Shown: positions 39,927 through 51,420 of the stretch, one piece after another
How positions within the stretch are numbered: the stretch's first letter is position 1
Layout of the letters: each line of letters starts with the position of its first letter
DNA from: Caulobacter zeae
GTDB lineage: Bacteria; Pseudomonadota; Alphaproteobacteria; Caulobacterales; Caulobacteraceae
Reading direction: 5' to 3'
Assembly (NCBI RefSeq): GCF_002858925.1
Contig: NZ_PJRS01000011.1
Span: 124,001 to 188,000, forward strand
Length of the DNA: 64,000 nucleotides
Position numbers and translations under genes: made by a program
Notes under the pieces: model-generated
Database searches by the model: none
Seen by the model: the letters and a program-made list of their open reading frames with translations, nothing else
Told to the model about the DNA's origin: nothing

Positions 39927-40562
39927 ATGAAGAACTGGAAGCTGTGGGCCGGCCTCGCCGCCGTGGTCGTGGTGATCGGCGCCGGCTGGTGGGCGTGGTG
40001 GAACTTCGAGCTGCGCTGGCGGCCCAAGACCATCACCAAGAACCAGGCCGAGATCGCCAAGATCCTCGAAGGTTCGGGCTGGGTGTCGCCGGGCCTCAAG
40101 GGCCCCAAGCTCTACATGATCAGCTTCCGCACCTGCCCCGACTGCGTCCGCTTCAAGAAGGAAGAGTATCCGCGCCTGCACAAGGCCGGGGTCGACACTC
40201 GCCTGATCGAGATCGCCCGCGCCGACCGCAACGGCGTGCCGAAATCGACGCCGGTCGAGCGTGCGACGGTGGCCGAGCTGTGGCTCAATCGCTCGTGGGA
40301 ACTGTCGGAAAAGTGGGACGCCACGCCGGTCGACGCCTGGACCGCCCCGGGCCTCAAGCCCGCCGACGGCGACATCGCCCGCACCGCCGTCATCGAGGCG
40401 GGCCGCAAGTCGGTCGAGGACCTGGTCCCGCTGCTCAAGAAGAACGGCGTGAACTTCGCCTATCCGCTCCTGGTGTGGTGGACGCCCGACGGCCAGATGA
40501 AGGCCTGCGCCTGCGAGCGGCGCGAGACCTACAGGTTCGTGCGCAAGGACCTGGGGATCTAG
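39927..40562 (+). CDS. Membrane-anchored thioredoxin-like protein
   Basis: The 211-residue protein has one N-terminal membrane segment (LWAGLAAVVVVIGAGWWAWW) and a periplasmic part containing LYMISFRTCPDCVRFKKEEYPRLHKAGVDTRLIEIARAD, which looks like a thioredoxin-fold start with a CPDC redox motif followed by a helix. A second cysteine pair, MKACACER, lies near the C-terminus. A thiol-disulfide exchange role in the periplasm is likely; the partner is unknown. ATG 39927 has AGAGGA upstream. Its TAG stop runs straight into the next palindromic repeat: the G of TAG is the first base of the repeat's GATC. Confidence 0.8.
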   Translation: MKNWKLWAGLAAVVVVIGAGWWAWWNFELRWRPKTITKNQAEIAKILEGSGWVSPGLKGPKLYMISFRTCPDCVRFKKEEYPRLHKAGVDTRLIEIARADRNGVPKSTPVERATVAELWLNRSWELSEKWDATPVDAWTAPGLKPADGDIARTAVIEAGRKSVEDLVPLLKKNGVNFAYPLLVWWTPDGQMKACACERRETYRFVRKDLGI

Positions 40563-40693
40563 ATCCTCCCCCTCTGGGGGAGGTGGCCCGAAGGGCCGGA
40601 GGGGGGGAGTGGCCGCGACACCGGCCAATGCAGCGGCAGCTGAAAACGTCCCCCCTCAGTCGCTCCGCGACAGCTCCCTCAGAGGGGGAGCAT
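40562..40693. repeat. Paired palindromic repeat after the thioredoxin-like gene
   Basis: A 132-bp unit. The left arm has inner stem GGCCC-GAA-GGGCC, the right arm (minus) GTCGC-GGA-GCGAC. AGCTGAAAACG is in the centre. It starts on the last base of the upstream stop codon. Confidence 0.9.
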
Positions 40694-40707
40694 CGCCGAG
40701 CCCGACC

Positions 40708-40740
40708 TTAGAAGGTCTCGAACAGGCCCGCGGCGCCGCG
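40708..40740 (-). pseudogene. Relic of a second thiolase 3' end
   Basis: On the minus strand 40740-40708 reads R-G-A-A-G-L-F-E-T-F-stop, nearly the same as the last residues of the intact thiolase just upstream ([13 protein letters not shown]). Only about ten codons remain. It may be what is left of a tandem paralogue after deletion, or a short duplication of the gene's end. Confidence 0.5.
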
Positions 40741-40764
40741 CTGAGATCGCGGTAGCGATCTCAG
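40741..40764 (-). terminator. Stem-loop after the thiolase gene
   Basis: CTGAGATCGC-GGTA-GCGATCTCAG is a perfect 10-bp stem with a 4-base loop, 43 bases after the thiolase stop and abutting the thiolase relic. No T run follows on the minus strand, so it may be a 3'-end stabiliser or a recombination scar. Confidence 0.45.
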
Positions 40765-40806
40765 CCTCTTTGAAGTGATGGGCGCTGTCCTCCGTCCTGA
40801 TCGAAA

Positions 40807-41994
40807 TCAGAAGATTTCGAACAAGCCGGCGGCGCCCATGCCGCCGCCGATGCACATGGTCACGACGCCGAGCTTGGCCTTGCGGCGCTTGCCTTCCAGC
40901 AGCAGGTGGCCGGCGCAGCGGGCGCCCGTCATGCCGAAGGGGTGGCCGATGGCGATCGAGCCGCCGTTGACGTTGTATTTCTCCCGATCGATGCCCAGGC
41001 GGTCGCGGCTGTAGAGGCACTGGCTGGCGAAGGCCTCGTTCAGCTCCCACAGGTCGATGTCGTCGACCTTCAGGCCGTGGCGTTCGAGCAGGCGCGGCAC
41101 GGCGAACACGGGGCCGATGCCCATTTCGTCGGGTTCGCAGCCGGCGATGGCGAAGCCCTTGAACAGGCCCAGCGGCTCGAGGTTGCGGCGGGCGGCCTCC
41201 TTGGCCTCCATCACCACCACGGCGGCCGCGCCGTCCGACAGCTGGCTGGCGTTGCCGGCGGTGATGAAGTTGCCCGGACCCTTGACGGGCTCCAGCTTGG
41301 CTAGGCCCTCGAGGGTGGTTTCGGGACGATTGCACTCGTCCTTGGTGACGACGTAGTCGACCAGGCTCTCTTCCTTGGTCTCCTTGTTGACCACCTTCAT
41401 CTTGGTGGCCATCGGCACGATCTCGTCGGCGAACAGGCCGGCGGCCTGGGCGGCGGCGATGCGCTGCTGGCTGCGCAGCGAATATTCGTCCTGGTATTCG
41501 CGGCTGATCCCGTAGCGCTTGGCGACGATGTCGGCGGTGTCGATCATCGCCATCCACAGGGCCGGCTTTTCCTTCATCAGCTTGTCTTCGGTGATGTGGA
41601 AGCGGTTCATGTGGCCGCCGCCCTGCACCAGCGAGATCGACTCCACGCCGCCGCCGATCGCCACCGGCGCGCCGTCGTTGCGCACGTAGTTGGCCGCGGT
41701 CGCGATGGCCTGCAGGCCCGAGGAGCAGAAGCGGTTGACGGTCTGGCCCGAGGTGGTGACCGGCAGGCCGGCCCAGATGGCGGCGTTGCGGGCCACGTTC
41801 ATGCCGGTGGCGCCTTCGGGGCCGCCGCAGCCCAGAACCACGTCCTCCACTTCCGGACCATCGAGGCCGGCGCGCGACACTGCGTGCTGGATGGCGTGGC
41901 CGGCCATCGCCGCGCCGTGGGTGTTGTTGAAGCCGCCGCGATTGGACTTGGCCAGGCCCGTCCGGGCGTAGGAGACGATGACCGCTTCGCGCAT
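40807..41994 (-). CDS. Acetyl-CoA acyltransferase (thiolase)
   Basis: The 395-residue thiolase has all three catalytic elements: nucleophile C90 in [11 protein letters not shown]351 in [14 protein letters not shown] and C381 in [34 protein letters not shown] and [10 protein letters not shown] are typical. It catalyses reversible acyl-CoA thiolysis, in fatty-acid degradation or related pathways; sequence alone does not separate a degradative from a biosynthetic enzyme, though this form is common next to beta-oxidation genes. No such genes are adjacent here. A relic of a second thiolase end lies downstream. Confidence 0.95.
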   Translation of the reverse strand: MREAVIVSYARTGLAKSNRGGFNNTHGAAMAGHAIQHAVSRAGLDGPEVEDVVLGCGGPEGATGMNVARNAAIWAGLPVTTSGQTVNRFCSSGLQAIATAANYVRNDGAPVAIGGGVESISLVQGGGHMNRFHITEDKLMKEKPALWMAMIDTADIVAKRYGISREYQDEYSLRSQQRIAAAQAAGLFADEIVPMATKMKVVNKETKEESLVDYVVTKDECNRPETTLEGLAKLEPVKGPGNFITAGNASQLSDGAAAVVVMEAKEAARRNLEPLGLFKGFAIAGCEPDEMGIGPVFAVPRLLERHGLKVDDIDLWELNEAFASQCLYSRDRLGIDREKYNVNGGSIAIGHPFGMTGARCAGHLLLEGKRRKAKLGVVTMCIGGGMGAAGLFEIF

Positions 41995-42090
41995 GGCGCT
42001 TCTTCCCTGTTTAAACGTTAGTTTGAATTGCCGGCACCGTAGGCCGGAAATTCGCCGGGGGGAAGATCACGTAAACGTAAGGCGCGAGGC

Positions 42091-42792
42091 TCAGCTCAGT
42101 ATGGTCGGGGTGTCGGGCAGTTCGTTGCGGTCCTCGCCGCCGGCGCGGGGCGCGTGCTCGGCTAGGATGGCGCCGGCGCGGCCGACGGCGGCGACGAAGC
42201 CGTCGGCGATCTGGCCGGCCTTCAGGCCCGCCACGAGGTCGGCGACGACGCCGGACCAGGCGTCCTTGGGGGCCAGGTCGTGGACGCCCTCGTCGGCCAG
42301 CACCTCGACGCGGTGCTCGGCCAGGGCGGCGAAGATCAGCACGCCGGTGCGGCCTTCCGTGGCGCGCAGGTCGCTGGACAGGAAATAGTCCATGGCCGCG
42401 CGCCGAACGCGCTCGGCGGCGCTCTCGCCGGTAGGCAGCCGCGTGCGCAGCGGCGGGATCGACAGCACGGCGGTCGCCAGGGCGAACACCGCCGCCTGCA
42501 GGGTTAGATAGACCAGCAGGGCCGACAGGATCGCGCCGTCCTGGGCGGCGGCGTGGCCGACGCTCCAGCCGCCGAACAGGCGGGTCAGCCACTCGGGGCG
42601 CAGGCCGGCCAGCAGGCCGAAGGCCGGCAGCAGCAGGGCCGCGCCCGCCGCCCAGGCCAGGACGGGAGCGGGGCGGTCGGGCTCGATGCGCGGGGCCAGC
42701 ACGCAGCGGATTTCGCCGATGGTGCCGGCCTCCGCCGCGCGAACGGCGTCTGCGATGCGCAGCTGGTCGGGGCGGGAAAGAATGTCGCTCAT
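42091..42792 (-). CDS. TPM-domain membrane protein
   Basis: The 233-residue protein starts ILSRPDQLRIADAVRAAEAGTIGEIRCVLAPR, the TPM (TLP18.3/Psb32/MOLO-1) domain start, has two membrane segments (VLAWAAGAALLLPAFGLLAGL and AILSALLVYLTLQAAVFALATAVL), and then the rest of the domain with DYFLSSDLRATEGRTGVLIFAALAEHRVEVLADEGVHDLAPKDAW. It is the second TPM protein of the LemA-TPM-TPM operon; the start shares bases with the preceding stop (TGATG). Such operons are widespread and envelope-related, but the mechanism is not settled. Confidence 0.88.
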   Translation of the reverse strand: MSDILSRPDQLRIADAVRAAEAGTIGEIRCVLAPRIEPDRPAPVLAWAAGAALLLPAFGLLAGLRPEWLTRLFGGWSVGHAAAQDGAILSALLVYLTLQAAVFALATAVLSIPPLRTRLPTGESAAERVRRAAMDYFLSSDLRATEGRTGVLIFAALAEHRVEVLADEGVHDLAPKDAWSGVVADLVAGLKAGQIADGFVAAVGRAGAILAEHAPRAGGEDRNELPDTPTILS

Positions 42793-43730
42793 CACCAGCT
42801 CCCCGAGGATCCGCCGCCGCCGAACGAGCCGCCGCCGCCGGAGAACCCGCCGCCGCCTCCACCGCCGCTCCAGCCGCCTCCGCCGCCGCGACTACCGCCG
42901 CCGCTGGTCAGGGCGTTGATCAGGATCCAGGGCAGGGCCTCGCCCACCGCCGCGCCGAGCCCGCTGCGGCGATAGCGGCGGCGGCCGAACATGCCGCGCA
43001 GGATCATGACGGCGACGATGAAGGCGATGAAGATCGCCACCACCGGCACGCCGCCGCCGTCGTCCTGGCGTTCGACCTGCGCCGCCTGGGCGACTTGGGC
43101 CCTGGCCTCGCCGTCGGGCAGCGACAGCTGCTTTACGATGGCGTCGGTCCCGGCGACGATGCCGCCCTCCATGTCGCCGGCCTTGAAGCGGGGCAGGATG
43201 GCGCTCTGGATGATGACGCTGGACAGGGCGTCGGTCAGCACCGGCTCCAGGCCGTAGCCGACCTCGATGCGGACCTTGCGCTCGCTGGGCGCCACGATCA
43301 GCAGGGCGCCGGTGTTCCTGTCCTTCTCGCCGATCCCCCAGGCGCGACCCAGCTGGTAGCCGTAGTCCTCGATCTCGTAGCCTTGCAGGCTGGACAGGGT
43401 GGCGACCACCAGCTGGCGGCCGGTCTGCTTCTCCAGCGTCGCCAGCTCGTCGCTCAGCTGCTGCTCGGCGGCCGGCGACAGGATGCCGGCCTGGTCGACG
43501 ACCCGGCCGCTCAGCGGCGGGAAGGTCGGGGCGGCGAAGGCGGCGGTGGCGAAGGCGAGAAGAGCGATGAACCCGAAGGCAAGGGCGGCCGGCCAGCTCC
43601 TCCCTCGCGAAGCGGGGGAGGTGGCGCGCTGCGGATACGCAGCGTGACGGAGGGGGCGAGTGACAGAGCGCGGCGCCCCGTCTCGCCCCCTCCCCCGCAG
43701 GCGGGGGAGGAGTTGGGCCGTCGCCGTCAC
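42792..43730 (-). CDS. TPM-domain exported protein, YgcG type, with repeat-encoded N-terminus
   Basis: The product (312 residues from GTG 43730) has a signal segment (WPAALAFGFIALLAFATAAFAAPTFP), a TPM domain (VVDQAGILSPAAEQQLSDELATLEKQTGRQLVVATL, GAWGIGEKD-like RAWGIGEKDRNTGALLIVA, VRIEVGYGLEPVLTD), a second membrane helix (VVAIFIAFIVAVMIL) and a glycine/serine-rich tail ending SSGSW. In front of the signal lie about 46 unusual residues, rich in Arg, Pro and Ser, that are encoded by a palindromic repeat unit (43595-43714) in frame. No ATG occurs in this frame before the signal; GTG 43730, just before the repeat and four bases from the LemA stop, is the only plausible start. It follows lemA. 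Confidence 0.82.
   Translation of the reverse strand: MTATAQLLPRLRGRGRDGAPRSVTRPLRHAAYPQRATSPASRGRSWPAALAFGFIALLAFATAAFAAPTFPPLSGRVVDQAGILSPAAEQQLSDELATLEKQTGRQLVVATLSSLQGYEIEDYGYQLGRAWGIGEKDRNTGALLIVAPSERKVRIEVGYGLEPVLTDALSSVIIQSAILPRFKAGDMEGGIVAGTDAIVKQLSLPDGEARAQVAQAAQVERQDDGGGVPVVAIFIAFIVAVMILRGMFGRRRYRRSGLGAAVGEALPWILINALTSGGGSRGGGGGWSGGGGGGGFSGGGGSFGGGGSSGSW
43595..43714. repeat. Palindromic repeat unit translated in the TPM gene
   Basis: Two arms: 43595-43660 (plus; hairpin CTCCCTCGC-GAAG-GCGGGGGAG type, then CGCTG/CAGCG) and about 43682-43714 (minus; CTCCCCCGC/GCGGGGGAG). The unit resembles the third and fourth arms at 27424-27563, and its length near 120 bp keeps the reading frame of the TPM gene open through it. 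Confidence 0.85.
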
Positions 43731-43731
43731 C

Positions 43732-44379
43732 CTAGTGCGCCGGGGCCGGCTGGGACGGGGCGGCGGGTGCGGCCGGGGCGTCGAAGCTGACGGTCGGGGC
43801 GGTCTGGGCCGCGGCCGAGGCTTCGAACAGCTGGGCCGGCTTCTGGCCGCCATAGAAGGTCTTGGCCCAGAGGATGGTCGGGAAGGTGCGCAGGCTCGTG
43901 TTGTAGACCCGCGCGGTCTCGTTGTAGTCGCGCCGCGCGATGGTGATGCGGTTCTCGGTGCCTTCCAGCTGGCTCTGCAGGGCCAGGAAGTTCTGGTTCG
44001 ACTTCAGGTCCGGGTACTGCTCCTGGATCACCATCAACCGGCCCAGCACGCCGGTCAGCTGGTCCTGGGCGGCGGCGTATTTCTGGAAGGCGGCCGGGTC
44101 GGTGATGGTCGAGGCGTCGACCTTGACCTGGGTGGCGCTGGCGCGGGCCTGGGTCACCGAGGTCAGGACGTCCTTTTCCTGGGCGGCGTAGCCCTTCACC
44201 GTGGCCACCAGGTTTGGGATCAGGTCCGAGCGGCGCTGGTACTGGTTCTGCACCTCGGCCCAGGCGGCCTTGGTCTTTTCGTCCTGGGTGGGGATGGTGT
44301 TGATCCCGCAGCCGGCCAGGGTCACGGCCAGGGCGGCGGAGGCAAGGGCCAGGCGGGCCGGCGAACGCAGCTGCGACAT
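43732..44379 (-). CDS. LemA family lipoprotein
   Basis: The 215-residue protein has a lipobox (LAGCGIN, Cys at about 24) and a LemA coiled-coil domain: TIPTQDEKTKAAWAEVQNQYQRRSDLIPNLVATVKGYAAQEKDVLTSVTQARA, then LTGVLGRLMVIQEQYPDLKSNQNFLALQSQLEGTENRITIARRDYNE. It ends in a short Ala/Pro-rich tail. LemA proteins are envelope lipoproteins paired with TPM proteins. It heads the three-gene LemA-TPM-TPM operon. The stop TAG at 43732 is followed four bases later by the GTG of the TPM gene. Confidence 0.92.
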   Translation of the reverse strand: MSQLRSPARLALASAALAVTLAGCGINTIPTQDEKTKAAWAEVQNQYQRRSDLIPNLVATVKGYAAQEKDVLTSVTQARASATQVKVDASTITDPAAFQKYAAAQDQLTGVLGRLMVIQEQYPDLKSNQNFLALQSQLEGTENRITIARRDYNETARVYNTSLRTFPTILWAKTFYGGQKPAQLFEASAAAQTAPTVSFDAPAAPAAPSQPAPAH

Positions 44380-44523
44380 GAAGGGTCCCTCGTAAGACGG
44401 CTGGCGGCCGCCGATCGCATTTATATGGCCCCGTCTCCGGCTCTCGTCATCCGCGTATCGGATTAACTCGCGTCCATCAGGGGCTTAACTTCCTTTTGAG
44501 GAGACGGGCGCAGGATCGCCGCC

Positions 44524-44949
44524 ATGGTCCTGATGGTCGCCTTCGCCCTGGTTGGAGCCCTGCTCGGGCTCTTCTGGCGCCCCCGCTTCGTGGGGGTGGT
44601 CATCGCTGTGGTCGTGGCAGGGGTCGTGCAGGGCCTGGCCGCCTGGTCGCTGCAGATCCTGTCGCGGCAGGTCAATCGCGAGCATATTCTGGTCCAGTTG
44701 CACGCCATCTTCGGCGAGAGCGCCATCGACTTCGCCGGGCCGGTGCTGGCCGCCGCCGTCGGCGCGGTGTTCGCCGCCCTGCTGGGCGCGATGACCGATG
44801 CGCGCCGGCCGCCCGTGGTGGTCACCGCCGACGGCCTGCGCCGCAAGGCCGGCAAGGACGGCCGCTACGCCCGCATGGAAGGCATGGTCCAGGACCGCGC
44901 CATCCACGCCAAGGCCGAGAGCCGGATCGACTCCATCCTCGGGCTCTGA
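44524..44949 (+). CDS. Membrane protein of unknown function
   Basis: The 141-residue protein has three hydrophobic segments (VLMVAFALVGALLGLFW, FVGVVIAVVVAGVVQGLAAW and AGPVLAAAVGAVFAALLGAM) and a basic C-terminal cytoplasmic part (RRKAGKDGRYARMEGMVQDRAIHAKAESRIDSILGL). I do not recognise a family. ATG 44524 is preceded by GCAGGATC. It is divergent from lemA and precedes a 226-base gap before the next gene. Confidence 0.7.
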   Translation: MVLMVAFALVGALLGLFWRPRFVGVVIAVVVAGVVQGLAAWSLQILSRQVNREHILVQLHAIFGESAIDFAGPVLAAAVGAVFAALLGAMTDARRPPVVVTADGLRRKAGKDGRYARMEGMVQDRAIHAKAESRIDSILGL

Positions 44950-45038
44950 GGGCGCGCGTCCCGCCCGAAAATCTCAGTTTCGATAAAATATGCGCACGCG
45001 AACAAAAACCGGCTTGCGTGATTTCTGAACGCTGATAT

Positions 45039-45053
45039 CTAAGCAGTGCTTAG
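45039..45053. promoter_or_regulatory. 15-bp palindrome upstream of the CC_3452-like gene
   Basis: CTAAGCA-G-TGCTTAG is a perfect palindrome around one central base, 123 bases before the ATG at 45176. Symmetry suggests a dimeric regulator site. The rest of 44950-45175 has no gene; AT-rich stretches around 44985 could hold a promoter. Confidence 0.4.
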
Positions 45054-45175
45054 TTCGGTTTCGCGGCGCCGGTGGGGATAACTGGCGTCCACATCCCACG
45101 GGGCCGGGCGGCCAGTACAGCTTACGCCGCGATCATCGATCTTTCCATCATCCCCGAAGCTGGAGGGCTTTCCCC

Positions 45176-45496
45176 ATGAAGCTCCGCGCCCTGGCGGCTG
45201 TCGCCGCCCTGTCCGTTTCCGCGTTCGTCGCGGCCCCCGCCCTGGCCGATGGCCGCCTGGCGGTCACTCTCGAAAAGCCCGTCTCCGCCAAGACCAAGAT
45301 CGTCGCCGGCGGCGCCGTCTTCGTCTGCGAGGATGCGGCCTGCGTCGCAACTTCGGCCCCGTCGCGGGCCCTCAGCGTCGCTTCGTGCAAGGCGCTGGCG
45401 AAAGAGGCCGGCCGCGTCTCGGCCTTCGGCGGCGACGCCAAGGCCCTGGCCGCCGAAGAGCTGGAGCGCTGCAACGCCTCGGCCAAGGCCGCCTGA
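45176..45496 (+). CDS. Small exported protein, CC_3452 family
   Basis: The 106-residue product has a signal peptide (MKLRALAAVAALSVSAFVAAPALA) and a mature domain of about 80 residues with cysteines in VFVCEDAACVA, VASCKAL and LERCNAS, likely forming two disulfides. The pattern KTKIVAGGAVFVCEDAAC and the SRALSVASCKALAKEAGRV segment agree with what I recall as the CC_3452 family of Caulobacterales and sphingomonads; the location just upstream of the ATP synthase F1 operon also fits that gene's place in Caulobacter crescentus. The function is unknown. ATG 45176 has GGAGGG nearby and a strong terminator follows. Confidence 0.75.
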   Translation: MKLRALAAVAALSVSAFVAAPALADGRLAVTLEKPVSAKTKIVAGGAVFVCEDAACVATSAPSRALSVASCKALAKEAGRVSAFGGDAKALAAEELERCNASAKAA

Positions 45497-45568
45497 TCCT
45501 TCTTTCCTAGTAAGCGTACCCAGAGGCTTCTGTCTTCTCTGGCTGTTTCCTCGACCATTCGCCTGATG

Positions 45569-45600
45569 GGGCGGCGGATCGCTTCCGCCGCCCTTTTTCT
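45569..45600 (+). terminator. Strong Rho-independent terminator
   Basis: A 10-bp stem GGGCGGCGGA / TCCGCCGCCC with a 5-base loop (45569-45578 with 45584-45593), followed by TTTTTCTTTG. It ends the transcript of the CC_3452-like gene. Confidence 0.9.
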
Positions 45601-45646
45601 TTGTCGCGCCTTTCGTCTTCGTCCGCGCAAGGATTAGATCGTCGTC

Positions 45647-45901
45647 ATGACCCAGCCGCTGACCCTCCAGCTCGAAGACGCCCTGCGCCAGGCCGCAGGC
45701 GCAGACGCCGCGCCCGTCTCGCTGACCATCGACTACGCCAAGACTGGGGTCGGAGCCGGGACCGGAGCCGGCGCTGTTTCGGCGCGCGGCTGGATCGAGC
45801 GGGCCACCCGCAGCCTGGTGTTCGCCCAGGCCGAGGCCCGCACCGCCGACGGGATCCTGGCCGGCGCGGCCTCGGGCGTGTTCCGCCGCGTCAACGTCTG
45901 A
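45647..45901 (+). CDS. Small protein resembling half of a hotdog-fold thioesterase
   Basis: The 84-residue protein ends in ARGWIERATRSLVFAQAEARTADGILAGAASGVFRRVNV, which resembles the last strands of PaaI-type hotdog thioesterases (ae.....dG.lvA.atGtfr). The first 45 residues lack the catalytic half seen in full-length enzymes (usually about 130 residues), so it is either a small derivative or an unrelated protein with a similar strand pattern. It has no signal peptide. It lies between a strong terminator and the ATP synthase promoter region. Confidence in the gene is better than in the homology. Confidence 0.6.
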   Translation: MTQPLTLQLEDALRQAAGADAAPVSLTIDYAKTGVGAGTGAGAVSARGWIERATRSLVFAQAEARTADGILAGAASGVFRRVNV

Positions 45902-46119
45902 CGGATAAACACATTTTTTCGCGAACTTGGCCGAACACGATCACCTCGGCTTGGTTGCGACTGCGAACACCCCGTGTTATCAGGCGCCGGGCTTCGGGAA
46001 GGGCAGCGTGAAAGCGCGGGCCGCCCGTGCGCTTTTCTCAAGCGCTAACAAGTCTTTAAGCCGGGGAGAGGGGGGAGCTTCTCTTCCGCGGCGATTGCAA
46101 CGCACACCGGGCGGAACAA

Positions 46120-48268
<2,149 letters not shown>

Positions 48269-48303
48269 GCCCCCTCGGAACCGCTCGGAGAGAGTAGCGC
48301 CGA

Positions 48304-49182
48304 ATGGCCAGCTTGAAGGAAATGCGCAATCGGATCTCGAGCGTCAAAGCGACGCAAAAGATCACGAAAGCGATGCAGATGGTGGCGGCTGCCAAGCTGC
48401 GCCGGAGCCAGGACGCGGCGGAAGCCGCCCGTCCGTACGCTCGGCGTCTGGCCAGCGTCATCGCCAACCTCGCGACCGGCGTGTCGGGCGACGGCGCTCC
48501 GGCGCTGCTGGCCGGCACCGGCCGCGACGACCGTCACCTGGTGGTGGTGGCCGCTGCGGACCGTGGTCTGGCCGGCGGCTTCACCTCGTCGATCGTGCGC
48601 GCGGCTCGCGCCCACATCGACGGGCTGATCGCCCAGGGCAAGGACGTGAAGATCGTCTGCGTCGGCAAGAAGGTGACCGCCCAGCTGAAGCGCCCCTACG
48701 GCGACAAGGTGGTGGATAACTTCGACCTGTCGGCCTACCGCCAGATCACCCTGTCGGTCGCCCAGCCGATCGCCGACGTCGTCACCAAGCTCTACGAAGC
48801 CGGCGACATCGACGTGGTGACCCTGTTCTACAGCCGCTTCCGGTCGGTGGTGCAGCAGGTTCCGACCGCGCTGCAGCTGATCCCGGCGGTTGTCGAGGGC
48901 GGCGCCGAAGTCGCGTCGGGCCCGGCGGCGGTCTACGAGTACGAGCCCTCGGAAGAGGCCATTCTCGAGACCCTGCTGCCGCGCAACCTGACGGTCCAGA
49001 TCCTGTCGGCCCTGCTCGACAACATGGCCGGCTTCTACGCCAGCCAGATGACGGCGATGGACAACGCCACGCGGAACGCGGGCGACATGATCAAGCGCTA
49101 CACCCTCGAGTACAACCGTTCCCGCCAGGCTCAGATCACCAAGGAGCTGATCGAGATCATCTCCGGCGCCGAAGCCGTCTGA
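48304..49182 (+). CDS. atpG: ATP synthase F1 subunit gamma
   Basis: The 292-residue protein begins [33 protein letters not shown], the coiled-coil N-terminal helix of the rotor, and ends [48 protein letters not shown], the matching C-terminal helix. It is the central rotating stalk of F1. GGAGAG lies upstream of ATG 48304. It sits between atpA and atpD as is standard. Confidence 0.98.
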   Translation: MASLKEMRNRISSVKATQKITKAMQMVAAAKLRRSQDAAEAARPYARRLASVIANLATGVSGDGAPALLAGTGRDDRHLVVVAAADRGLAGGFTSSIVRAARAHIDGLIAQGKDVKIVCVGKKVTAQLKRPYGDKVVDNFDLSAYRQITLSVAQPIADVVTKLYEAGDIDVVTLFYSRFRSVVQQVPTALQLIPAVVEGGAEVASGPAAVYEYEPSEEAILETLLPRNLTVQILSALLDNMAGFYASQMTAMDNATRNAGDMIKRYTLEYNRSRQAQITKELIEIISGAEAV

Positions 49183-49192
49183 TCTAGCCTAA

Positions 49193-50835
<1,643 letters not shown>

Positions 50836-50836
<1 letters not shown>

Positions 50837-51087
50837 TGCACGAGGAAGACGGCGATCTGGCCCATTTCTGCTGCGAGGAGCTGGAGGACGCGGTGTCTTC
50901 GGACGCCGAGGCCTCCCTCATCGAGCACGACAGCGGCCTGATCCTGTTGAACCTGGGTCAACGGGAAGCCGATGGTGAGACGGGCACGGTCCTGACCACC
51001 ATCCGCTTCTGCCCGTTCTGCGGCACCGAGATCCAGACCGACGAAGACATCGAAGCGGCCCTGGGCGCCGTGGAGACCTACGACTGA
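50836..51087 (+). CDS. Small CC/CxxC protein coupled between atpD and atpC
   Basis: The 83-residue acidic protein has two cysteine sites: HFCCEELED near the start (H10, C12, C13) and RFCPFCGTEI (C59, C62) near the end, a likely zinc-binding arrangement. A central strand-rich stretch (SGLILLNLGQREADGETGTVLTTI) joins them. The pattern, CC early and CPxCG late, recalls small bacterial proteins such as the DUF6980 type, but I cannot assign it. Its ATG shares the A of the atpD stop and its stop shares bases with the atpC start (TGATG at both junctions), so it must be translated along with the F1 subunits. It is not the zeta inhibitor, which is a different family. Confidence 0.85.
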
Positions 51088-51350
51088 TGGCCAAGCTGCA
51101 CTTCTCTCTCGTCGCGCCCGAGCGCGAACTGTTCTCGGCCGACGTCGACCAGGTCGACGCTCCGGGCACGGAAGGCGATTTCGGCGTGCTGCCGAACCAC
51201 GCCCCGTTCATGACCACGCTGCGCGAGGGTCGGGTGACGGTGCGCGACGGCTCGACCGTCAAGCTGTTCGACATCCAGGGCGGTTTCGCCGACGTGGGTC
51301 CCGACGGCTTCACGATCCTGGCCGAGCACGCGGTGGAAGTGGCCTCGTAA
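51087..51350 (+). CDS. atpC: ATP synthase F1 subunit epsilon, short form
   Basis: The 87-residue protein is the N-terminal beta-sandwich of epsilon: LHFSLVAPERELFSADVDQVDAPGTEGDFGVLPNHAPFMTTLREGRVTV and IQGGFADVGPDGFTILAEHAVE. The C-terminal two-helix domain of the usual 130-140-residue epsilon, which inhibits ATP hydrolysis in many bacteria, is missing. Alphaproteobacteria often rely on the zeta protein instead, which fits. It is the last gene of the operon, followed by a clear terminator. Confidence 0.96.
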   Translation: MAKLHFSLVAPERELFSADVDQVDAPGTEGDFGVLPNHAPFMTTLREGRVTVRDGSTVKLFDIQGGFADVGPDGFTILAEHAVEVAS

Positions 51351-51379
51351 GAGCCGCTTCTTTCCCAAGAGTTCGAAAG

Positions 51380-51411
51380 CGCCCTCGCTGGAAACAGCGG
51401 GGGCGTTTTTT
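51380..51411 (+). terminator. Terminator of the ATP synthase operon
   Basis: CGCCCTCGCTG / CAGCGGGGGCG with a GAAA loop (51380-51390 with 51395-51405; one mismatched pair) and a T6 run after it. The rest of 51351-51669 is a paired repeat unit (51421-51555) and the upstream region of the next gene, without other genes. Confidence 0.9.
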
Positions 51412-51420
51412 GTTTTCGGC

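Noticed and set aside
44455..44500. CtrA binding site from two TTAAC motifs
   Set aside because: The two TTAA elements are separated by far more than the 7 bases required by the consensus.
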